NCBI RefSeq assembly: GCF_000379725.1
Contig: NZ_KB903621.1
Span: 186,001 to 250,000 of the forward strand
Length of the DNA: 64,000 bases
Reading direction: 5' to 3'
Origin: Cytophaga aurantiaca DSM 3654
GTDB lineage: Bacteria > Bacteroidota > Bacteroidia > Cytophagales > Cytophagaceae
Below the pieces are notes generated by a model that saw only the letters and a list, made by a program, of their open reading frames with translations, made no database searches and had not been told where the DNA came from. The stretch's first letter is position 1. The number at the start of each line of letters is the position of its first letter. Below are positions 52,928-59,243 of the stretch, piece by piece. Both the position numbers and the translations under genes were made by a program.

Positions 52928-53731
52928 ATGAATTCAAGAGAAGAACAATTAAAAGCATTTGACAGATTGTTAACCATCATGGATGAATTGCGCGAACAAT
53001 GCCCATGGGATAAGAAGCAAACCATTGAAAGTCTGCGCTATTTAACCATTGAAGAAACATTTGAACTTTCGGATGCCATTGTTGAAAAGGACATGGATGA
53101 GATCAAGAAAGAAATCGGTGATATCATGCTGCATCTGGTTTTTTATGCGCGTATTGCCTCGGAGACAAAACACTTTGACATCGGTGATGTATTGAATTCG
53201 CTTTCTGAAAAAATGATCCGCAGACATCCCCATATATACAGCGATGTAAAAGCAGAAGATGAAGCAGCCGTCAAGCGGAACTGGGAACAGATCAAGATGA
53301 CCGAAAAACCCAAGGAAGAATCTATTTTGAGTGGTGTTCCAAAATCGTTGCCCGCAATGATTAAAGCAACACGGATACAGGAAAAAGCAAGAGGTGCAGG
53401 ATTCGATTGGGAAGAGAAAAAGCAAGTGTGGGAAAAGGTAGAAGAAGAGTTGGCAGAATTTAAAGCAGAATTTAACATTGAAGACGATAAAAAAATTGAT
53501 GCATTTAAAGCCGAAGGTGAACTTGGCGATTTGTTTTTCTCCCTTATTAATTACGCTCGTTTTTTAAACATCAACCCCGAAGATGCATTGGAGCGAACCA
53601 ACAAAAAATTTATTAAACGTTTTCAGTATTTAGAAACCGAATCGAAGAAAGACGGAAAGCAATTAAATACAATGAGCTTAGCAGAGATGGATGAGTATTG
53701 GAACGCTGCTAAAAAGCAAAGCTTTTTATAA
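52928..53731 (+). CDS. mazG: MazG nucleoside triphosphate pyrophosphohydrolase
   Basis: 267 residues from the ATG at 52928 (MNSREEQLKAFDRLLTIMDE); a TTG eight codons upstream is unlikely to be used. Two tandem MazG domains: the first has REQCPWDKKQTIESLRYLTI and EETFELSDAIVEKDMDEIKK, EIGDIMLHLVFYARIA (EExxE...ExxD metal ligands). The second has WEKVEEELAEFKAEFN and EGELGDLFFSLINYARFLNI. It hydrolyses NTPs to NMP plus pyrophosphate, a house-cleaning role against abnormal nucleotides. It is a single gene, divergent from glmM and convergent with the EamA gene. The gap to the latter is filled by an inverted repeat starting in its own stop codon. Confidence 0.94.
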   Translation: MNSREEQLKAFDRLLTIMDELREQCPWDKKQTIESLRYLTIEETFELSDAIVEKDMDEIKKEIGDIMLHLVFYARIASETKHFDIGDVLNSLSEKMIRRHPHIYSDVKAEDEAAVKRNWEQIKMTEKPKEESILSGVPKSLPAMIKATRIQEKARGAGFDWEEKKQVWEKVEEELAEFKAEFNIEDDKKIDAFKAEGELGDLFFSLINYARFLNINPEDALERTNKKFIKRFQYLETESKKDGKQLNTMSLAEMDEYWNAAKKQSFL

Positions 53732-53868
53732 ATTCCAAAAATCAAAACACAAATTTCAAACGGAGTAAATAGTAGCTTTATTTTCTCTTCTTTTAAAAAA
53801 TCAAAATATAGAAACGTTGTTGTTGTGTTTTCAGCAGTATGGAATTTATTTTTTGTGATTTGGAATTT
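53730..53868. repeat. Word-repetitive imperfect inverted repeat between mazG and the EamA gene
   Basis: Outer arms aaattccaaa (53730-53739) and tttggaattt (53859-53868) are perfect complements. Inside, variants of the same words recur (aatcaaaacacaaatttc on the left; aaaaaatcaaaatata and ttttttgtgatt on the right), so long but imperfect pairing is possible. It spans the whole 144-bp gap between two convergent stops, overlapping the mazG stop. It could act as a two-way terminator, though its A/T-rich loose stem is not the usual form. Confidence 0.55.
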
Positions 53869-53875
53869 CACAACG

Positions 53876-54697
53876 CTATACAAATACATTAAGTATCATT
53901 CCCAAAATCACCAAACCCAGTCCAACAGAAGACTTCAGGCTGATAAACTCTCCAAAGAAAGTAATACCGTAAATAAAAGAAAGTACAATGCCTAAGTAGT
54001 ACACATAGGAAATATTTTTTACTTCTTCGTGTTTGTATGCTTTTGTTAAGAAGAGTTGCCCGACGTGAGTCGTAATTCCAATGAACAATAAGAACAGCCA
54101 TTCCCGTGCATCCGGTGTTTTCCATTCGGTGAAAATAAATGGTAGCATACACGGAATCGTGATGAAGGGAAAGTAGAACATGATGACGGAGGTATCGTCG
54201 GTGTCACGTAATTTACGTACGACAAAGTGTGCCGTTGCGGTAAAGAATGCTGCACACAAACCCAATATGATTCCCAGTGTTGGAAGCTCTTTGTCCAATC
54301 CTTTCATTAACAATACACCTGCAAATGAGATTCCGAAGAAGAGCCATTTTATGTATGGTATTTTTTCTTTCAGAAAAAGAAATGCTAAGAACAAGGTAAA
54401 GAAAGGAACCAGATTTCCGATGGTTACTGCTGTCCCCAGCGGAAGCATTTGTATGGAATAGAAAAAGCAGATCAGCGAAAACATACCAACCAATCCGCGC
54501 AAGATCAGAAATGTTTTATTATTTCCCCAAACAGAAACCTTTGCTTGTTTGATAGCAATATAACAGAATACAATTGAAAAAATCGATCGCAGGAAAATCG
54601 TTTGTACAACCGGAATGTCTGGTATCGTTTTCACACACAAATGCATGAGTGAAAACGAAACGATAGAGAGGAGCATGTAGCGGATACCTAAACTCAT
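53876..54697 (-). CDS. DMT-superfamily EamA transporter
   Basis: 273 residues with ten membrane helices arranged as two EamA repeats. Repeat 1 begins LGIRYMLLSIVSFSLMHLCV and includes FLRSIFSIVFCYIAIKQ, LRGLVGMFSLICFFYSIQML and FFTLFLAFLFLKEKIPYIKW (the conserved FLKE(K/R) loop). Repeat 2 starts LPTLGIILGLCAAFFTATAH and ends ISYVYYLGIVLSFIYGITFF, GEFISLKSSVGLGLVILGMI. Substrates in this large family range from amino acids to metabolites and are unknown here. It lies upstream of rluD's stop on the same strand, with the GTACT-word repeat in between. Confidence 0.88.
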   Translation of the reverse strand: MSLGIRYMLLSIVSFSLMHLCVKTIPDIPVVQTIFLRSIFSIVFCYIAIKQAKVSVWGNNKTFLILRGLVGMFSLICFFYSIQMLPLGTAVTIGNLVPFFTLFLAFLFLKEKIPYIKWLFFGISFAGVLLMKGLDKELPTLGIILGLCAAFFTATAHFVVRKLRDTDDTSVIMFYFPFITIPCMLPFIFTEWKTPDAREWLFLLFIGITTHVGQLFLTKAYKHEEVKNISYVYYLGIVLSFIYGITFFGEFISLKSSVGLGLVILGMILNVFV

Positions 54698-54702
54698 AGT
54701 TC

Positions 54703-54802
54703 AGAGTACGGAGTACTAAGTACAAAGTACGTAGCGCTCTAACTTAGATTAATCAATAATAATTTCTTTTTTTGTACTCTGTACTCCGTACTATATACTT
54801 AG
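54703..54802. repeat. GTACT-word inverted repeat between the EamA and RluD-type genes
   Basis: Left half 54703-54731 holds four agtac words (as in agtacggagtac, 54705-54716). The right half, 54774-54802, holds four gtact words (gtactccgtact, 54781-54792, the exact reverse complement). The order of the variants (cagag, cggag, ctaag, caaag) is partly mirrored. The spacer is AT-rich. The two flanking genes are co-directional on the minus strand, so this is not between convergent stops. It fills most of the 114-bp gap. Confidence 0.6.
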
Positions 54803-54811
54803 TACTTCTTC

Positions 54812-55858
54812 TTATTTTTCTTCGCCCACATAACGCTCCCACTTATCCAATACAGCCTGCATATCATCTGGCAGCTTGCTATCGAACTGCATAAACTCTT
54901 TTGTAGTAGGATGTATGAAGCCCAATGTTTTTGCATGCAGTGCCTGACGCGGTAATAGCTTAAAGCAATTCTCAACAAACTGTTTGTATTTACCGGTTAC
55001 CGTTCCTTTCACAACTGAATCACCACCGTAGCTCATATCATTGAAAAGTGAATGACCAATGGATTTCATGTGTGCACGGATCTGGTGCGTTCTGCCGGTT
55101 TCTAAGTTACACTGGATCAATGCTACATAATGATAAGCAGCCAGCGTTTTAAAATGCGTGATTGCAAGTTTACCATCTTCTTCGTTTTCGTAGGTAGTTA
55201 CGATCTTACGATCTTTTGTACTTCTGCCTAAGTAATTTTTAATGGTTCCGCTTTTAGGATCAGGAACTCCCCAGCAGATAGCATGATAGGTACGTTCAAT
55301 GCTGTGGTCCGCAAACTGCTTCGCCATAAAGGTCATGGCGTAATCCGTTTTTGCAATCACCAATAAACCGGAAGTATCTTTATCAATACGGTGTATCAAA
55401 CCCGGACGGATTCTGCCGTTTACGTGCGTCGGTAAATTTTCAAAGTGAAATGCCAATGCATTTACAAGTGTACCTGTCCAGTTGCCATGTGCAGGGTGTA
55501 CAACCATGCCTGGTTTTTTATTTACAACCAAAATTTGATCGTCTTCATATACAATATCGATCGGAATATCTTCCGGGATCAATACATCTTCGCGTGGTGG
55601 GTGCGGCAGAGAAATGGTAATGACATCTCCTGGTTTTACTTTATAGCTCGATTTTGTTGATTTATCGTTTACTTTAACAGAGTCTGTTTCAATACCATAT
55701 TGTATGCGCGAACGTGTTGCGTATTGAATACGCGACATTAAAAATACATCAATACGTAAGGGAGACTGTCCCGGATCGCAAACAACGCGGTGATGCTCAA
55801 ATAATTCGTCTTCACTAAAGCCGTCTTCTAATTCTTCCGGTATTTCATTTTCTGCCAT
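54812..55858 (-). CDS. rluD: RluA/RluD-family 23S rRNA pseudouridine synthase
   Basis: 348 residues. An acidic N-terminal tail is followed by an S4 RNA-binding domain (LRIDVFLMSRIQYATRSRIQ, YGIETDSVKVNDKSTKSS). The catalytic domain contains DDQILVVNKKPGMVVHPAHG, RPGLIHRIDKDTSGLLVIAK with the nucleophilic Asp of HRxDxxTSG, GVPDPKSGTIKNYLGRSTKD and LETGRTHQIRAHMKSIGHSL. The S4-plus-catalytic layout is that of RluD/RluC-type enzymes modifying helix 69 or nearby in 23S rRNA. The target is assigned by family only, so the symbol is provisional. It is divergent from the PLP-enzyme gene across an inverted repeat. Confidence 0.9.
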   Translation of the reverse strand: MAENEIPEELEDGFSEDELFEHHRVVCDPGQSPLRIDVFLMSRIQYATRSRIQYGIETDSVKVNDKSTKSSYKVKPGDVITISLPHPPREDVLIPEDIPIDIVYEDDQILVVNKKPGMVVHPAHGNWTGTLVNALAFHFENLPTHVNGRIRPGLIHRIDKDTSGLLVIAKTDYAMTFMAKQFADHSIERTYHAICWGVPDPKSGTIKNYLGRSTKDRKIVTTYENEEDGKLAITHFKTLAAYHYVALIQCNLETGRTHQIRAHMKSIGHSLFNDMSYGGDSVVKGTVTGKYKQFVENCFKLLPRQALHAKTLGFIHPTTKEFMQFDSKLPDDMQAVLDKWERYVGEEK

Positions 55859-55882
55859 AGGGACAAAGATACGGAAAGCCTT

Positions 55883-55990
55883 TTGTCTGAACTAGGATTA
55901 TAAAAGGATTAAAGGGATAAAATAGGATTAAAAAAATTTGCAGATTTTCATGTCAATCCTTTTAATCTCTTAAAATCCCAGTTCAGACAA
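55883..55990. repeat. Long imperfect inverted repeat in the divergent promoter region of rluD and the PLP-enzyme gene
   Basis: Outer arms 55883-55898 (ttgtctgaactaggat) and 55975-55990 (atcccagttcagacaa) pair with one mismatch. Further inward, aggattataaaaggattaaa on the left and aatccttttaatctcttaaa on the right continue imperfect pairing. The word aggatta(a) recurs four times. It lies between two start codons facing away from each other, not between stops, so termination is an unlikely role. It covers almost the whole shared upstream region. Confidence 0.6.
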
Positions 55991-56002
55991 TTATATTTGT
56001 TT

Positions 56003-56899
56003 ATGCAAAGTCCACTTCAACCCATTATTCTTCCCCAAACCGAAAAGGCTGGTGTGACTTTGTATCTGAAGCGTGACGATCTTATTCACCCTTTGTATGG
56101 TGGCAATAAGATCCGGAAACTGAAGTACAATGTGCAGCAATGTTTACGTGAAAGAAAAACAGGCTTGCTTACTTGCGGCGGGGCTTATTCAAATCATATT
56201 ATTGCAACCGCAGCGTATGGTAAAGAACATGGATTGAAAACCAAAGCAATCATTCGTGGGGAAGAATTGCTGATTGAAAATCCCACGCTGAAAGATGCAG
56301 CAGCTTTGGGTATGGAATTCGTTTTTGTTTCAAGAGAAGCATACCGAGCTGTTCGTGAAAAGCCTGAGTTGGCTTTTGATATGAGTCATTCTACTAAAGA
56401 AGATTTTTATTTTATTCCCGAAGGCGGAACAAATACATTTGCTGTTGAAGGCGTTGCAGAATTGGTAAACGAAATTGAGATGCCGTTTGATTATATCGCT
56501 ACGCCATGCGGCACGGGTGGTACGTTTGCCGGTTTGATGAAAGGTATTAAAAATGTGAATGCTAAACTGTTTGTGTTTTCGGCTTTGAAAAATGGCGAGT
56601 ACGTTATTGATGAAGTAGCAAACTTATTGAAAGAAGATTTTGACAAAAGTAAGTTAGCGCTCTTTACTTCGGAGTATATGTTTGGTGGCTATGGAAAAAT
56701 GAAACCTGAGCTAATTGATTTTGTAAAAAGCTTTGAAGAACAAACCGGAATTTTGCTCGACCCGATCTACAATGGAAAAATGATGTTTGGTTTGCTGGAT
56801 AAAATTTCAACCGGATATTTTAAAAAAGGTTCTGTGATTGTGGCGCTGCATACAGGTGGTGTACAAGCGTGGAGAGGATTTCAACCAAGTTTTATGTAA
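56003..56899 (+). CDS. PLP-dependent ACC deaminase/D-cysteine desulfhydrase-family protein
   Basis: 298 residues from the ATG at 56003 (MQSPLQPIILPQTEKAGVTL); a TTG two codons earlier is not needed. Fold-type II PLP enzyme: KRDDLIHPLYGGNKIRKLKY (PLP Lys in GNK), LLTCGGAYSNHIIATAAYGK (Ser/Asn near the substrate carboxylate) and IATPCGTGGTFAGLMKGI (phosphate-binding loop), with VIVALHTGGVQAWRG at the end. The family includes ACC deaminases and D-cysteine desulfhydrases; residues separating them cannot be judged reliably here. A role in D-amino acid or ACC breakdown is likely. It is a single gene, 123 bp before the M20 peptidase gene. Confidence 0.85.
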   Translation: MQSPLQPIILPQTEKAGVTLYLKRDDLIHPLYGGNKIRKLKYNVQQCLRERKTGLLTCGGAYSNHIIATAAYGKEHGLKTKAIIRGEELLIENPTLKDAAALGMEFVFVSREAYRAVREKPELAFDMSHSTKEDFYFIPEGGTNTFAVEGVAELVNEIEMPFDYIATPCGTGGTFAGLMKGIKNVNAKLFVFSALKNGEYVIDEVANLLKEDFDKSKLALFTSEYMFGGYGKMKPELIDFVKSFEEQTGILLDPIYNGKMMFGLLDKISTGYFKKGSVIVALHTGGVQAWRGFQPSFM

Positions 56900-56900
56900 T

Positions 56901-56988
56901 AGGTTTTAAGTTCTAAGAATTTTCTAACATTTTTTGCTGTTGTATTGATTTTCTTTTCTTAAAACCTAAAACTTAAAACCTAAAACTT
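56901..56988. repeat. Repeat-rich gap with 14-bp tandem duplication and inverted arm
   Basis: The 14-mer ttaaaacctaaaac is present twice back to back (56959-56972, 56973-56986). The left part aggttttaagtt (56901-56912) is the exact reverse complement of aacttaaaacct (56970-56981), giving a 12-bp stem with a 57-base loop. It begins one base after the preceding stop. It is a possible weak terminator between two co-directional genes, but the tandem duplication is unusual. Confidence 0.6.
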
Positions 56989-57022
56989 CTATATTTACAT
57001 ACTATACTCATAACCAAATACT

Positions 57023-58408
57023 ATGTCTCAACTTACTGCTGCTTCTGTTTCTGCTTATGTAGAACAAAATAAAGATCGTTTTATTGGTGAATTGTGTGAC
57101 TGGTTAAAAATACCGTCTGTTAGTGCAGATAAAAAATTCAAAGCAGATGTAATTCGTGCCGCTGAATTTGCGAAAGAACAATTTTTAAAAGCCGGTGCAG
57201 ATAAAGCAGAACTATGTGAAACAGGCGGAAACCCGGTGGTATATGCAGAGAAGATGGTTGATCCTTCTAAACCAACAATCCTGGTTTATGGTCATTACGA
57301 TGTTCAGCCTGCAGATCCGTATGAGTTATGGACTTCTCCCCCTTTCGAACCGGTCATAAAAGATGGCAACATTTATGCACGTGGTGCCTGCGACGATAAA
57401 GGTCAGGTGTACATGCACATCAAAGCGCTGGAGATTTTAACAGCGATGAAGGATGTTCCCTGCAACATTAAATTCATGATCGAAGGTGAAGAAGAAGTTG
57501 GTTCTGACAATCTTGGTCCGTTCTTAGAAAAAAATAAAGAGAAGCTTAAAGCCGATGTGATCCTGGTTTCGGACACGGCAATCTTTTCTGTAGAAACACC
57601 TTCAATCACAATTGGTTTACGTGGTTTAAGCTATCTGGAAGTTAAAGTTACCGGCCCGAATAGAGACTTGCACTCAGGCGTTTATGGTGGTGCGGTTGCG
57701 AACCCGATCAACATTTTGTGCGAGATGATCGCGGGTATGAAAGATGAAAACAACCACATTGTTATTCCTGGTTTTTATGGGGATGTTGTTGAATTGACTG
57801 AAGCAGATCGTAAAGCATTAAACAGCGCGCCTTTCAATTTAGATAATTATAAAAAGGCATTGGACATCGCCGATGTAGAAGGTGAAAAAGGATACTCCAC
57901 ATTGGAGCGTGTTTCGATCCGTCCAACCTTGGATGTAAACGGAATCTGGGGCGGCTATATCGGCGAAGGTGCGAAAACGGTATTGCCTTCTGTTGCTCAG
58001 GCAAAGATCTCTATGCGTCTGGTTCCAAACCAAACACCGGATAAGATCACGGAATTATTTACAAACTATTTTAAAAGTGTTGCTCCAGCATCGGTTAAAG
58101 TAGAAGTGATTCCACATCACGGCGGCGAACCAGCTATTACACCAACGGATAGTGCGGGCTACAAAGCAGCTGAAGCAGCCTTTGCTGAAGCATGGAACAA
58201 AAAACCGATCCCGATGCGAGAAGGCGGAAGTATTCCGATTGTTGCCTTGTTTGAAAAAGTTCTTGGATTAAAAACCGTATTGATGGGCTTCGGTCTGGAT
58301 TCAGATGCGATCCATTCACCTAATGAGCACTATAGAGTATTCAATTATCTGAAAGGAATTGAAACGATTGTGTTGTTCCATAAATATTTCAGTAAATCAA
58401 ACCTATAA
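57023..58408 (+). CDS. M20-family metallopeptidase (dipeptidase)
   Basis: 461 residues. Zinc-ligand and catalytic motifs of M20 peptidases are complete: ILVYGHYDVQPADPYELWTS (H and D), IYARGACDDKGQVYMHIKAL, KFMIEGEEEVGSDNLGPFLE (Glu pair), SDTAIFSVETPSITIGLRGL, the dimerisation domain with GPNRDLHSGVYGGAVANPIN, and the final SDAIHSPNEHYRVFN (His ligand). The length fits the cytosolic dipeptidase/succinyl-diaminopimelate-desuccinylase-like group of M20A/C. It hydrolyses di- or tripeptides; specificity is unknown. The last six codons including the stop form the left arm of a perfect 19-bp hairpin (see 58391-58439). Confidence 0.92.
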   Translation: MSQLTAASVSAYVEQNKDRFIGELCDWLKIPSVSADKKFKADVIRAAEFAKEQFLKAGADKAELCETGGNPVVYAEKMVDPSKPTILVYGHYDVQPADPYELWTSPPFEPVIKDGNIYARGACDDKGQVYMHIKALEILTAMKDVPCNIKFMIEGEEEVGSDNLGPFLEKNKEKLKADVILVSDTAIFSVETPSITIGLRGLSYLEVKVTGPNRDLHSGVYGGAVANPINILCEMIAGMKDENNHIVIPGFYGDVVELTEADRKALNSAPFNLDNYKKALDIADVEGEKGYSTLERVSIRPTLDVNGIWGGYIGEGAKTVLPSVAQAKISMRLVPNQTPDKITELFTNYFKSVAPASVKVEVIPHHGGEPAITPTDSAGYKAAEAAFAEAWNKKPIPMREGGSIPIVALFEKVLGLKTVLMGFGLDSDAIHSPNEHYRVFNYLKGIETIVLFHKYFSKSNL

Positions 58409-58439
58409 GGTTTTTAAAAACTTATAGGTTTGATTTACT
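58391..58439 (+). repeat. Perfect 19-bp inverted repeat that includes the M20 peptidase stop codon
   Basis: 58391-58409 and 58421-58439 are exact reverse complements, with an 11-base spacer gtttttaaaaa that can itself fold. The left arm contains the final codons of the peptidase gene (Ser-Lys-Ser-Asn-Leu-stop) plus one base. No T-run follows the right arm (it continues tattagg), so it is not a textbook terminator, although it could still end transcription or shield the mRNA 3' end. Confidence 0.8.
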
Positions 58440-58515
58440 TATTAGGATGTTAAATTTCAGTATTCGTCTTTAAAAAGTGTGTGTTTATCTAAAGCTGTCA
58501 GGAAATGAATACGGA

Positions 58516-58533
58516 AACGACTAATTAGTCGTT
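58516..58533. promoter_or_regulatory. 18-bp perfect palindrome upstream of the DsbD N-domain gene
   Basis: aacgactaattagtcgtt is a perfect 18-bp palindrome without spacer, ending 38 bp before the start codon at 58572. The position and symmetry fit a binding site of a dimeric transcription regulator near the promoter. No regulator gene is adjacent and no known consensus is matched. Confidence 0.45.
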
Positions 58534-58571
58534 AGAAACTTAATGGCTTAGAATTTTGTATAGTATTGAAT

Positions 58572-59243
58572 ATGAAACGAATTATAGTACTTGCCTTTTG
58601 TTTATTGTCGTTGCTTACGCAGGCGGAGAATGTTGATCCTGTAAAATGGTCTTTCTCTTTGTCTTCTAAAGAAATACATATTGGTGATACCATTGAAGTT
58701 ATTGCAACGGCCAGCATCATTCCGGATTGGTATGTATATTCAAATGACTTTGATCCGAATCTTGGTCCGACAATTACGAAATTTCAATTTGCTGCTGAAA
58801 ACGGTTATAAGCTATTAGGAAATACGAAAGCCATTAAGCCAAAGAAAAAATACAGTTCTATCTGGGAAGGAGATGTTACCTATTTTGTTGAACATGCAGA
58901 GTTCAGACAAAAGATCATCATTTTAAATGATGCTCCCAAAATCGCATTAACAGTTGATTATCAAACCTGCAACGATGTTCTGGGTCGCTGTATTCCCGGT
59001 GATGCAGAGTTTGAGTTTACTGGCTTAACGATTTTACCTGCAAAAAAAATTACTAAGTCCTCGGTTGGACAAACAGATCCCGGTCTGCAGGGCAAACCAG
59101 CCGAAGGTACAGTCAAAACAAATGATAAAGCAAGTTTAAAAAGCTTAGAGGCTGAAAAGAAAAAGTTGATTCAACGAGACGCACAAGGTAACGATGTGAG
59201 TGTTGACTATTTAAAAAGTTTCGTTAAAAAATACAGTAAATAA
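58572..59243 (+). CDS. Secreted DsbD N-terminal-domain-like protein
   Basis: 223 residues from the ATG at 58572 (MKRIIVLAFCLLSLLTQAEN); an in-frame TTG two codons earlier is ignored. A signal peptide of about 20 residues is followed by an Ig-like domain: VKWSFSLSSKEIHIGDTIEV, ASIIPDWYVYSNDFDPNLGP and KIALTVDYQTCNDVLGRCIP. The paired cysteines in TCNDVLGRCIPG match the redox-active pair of the DsbD alpha (N-terminal) domain, which receives electrons from the membrane domain. A Lys-rich C-terminal tail follows. The gene overlaps the membrane-domain gene by one base (taATG), so the protein functions as the separated alpha domain of DsbD. Confidence 0.82.
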   Translation: MKRIIVLAFCLLSLLTQAENVDPVKWSFSLSSKEIHIGDTIEVIATASIIPDWYVYSNDFDPNLGPTITKFQFAAENGYKLLGNTKAIKPKKKYSSIWEGDVTYFVEHAEFRQKIIILNDAPKIALTVDYQTCNDVLGRCIPGDAEFEFTGLTILPAKKITKSSVGQTDPGLQGKPAEGTVKTNDKASLKSLEAEKKKLIQRDAQGNDVSVDYLKSFVKKYSK

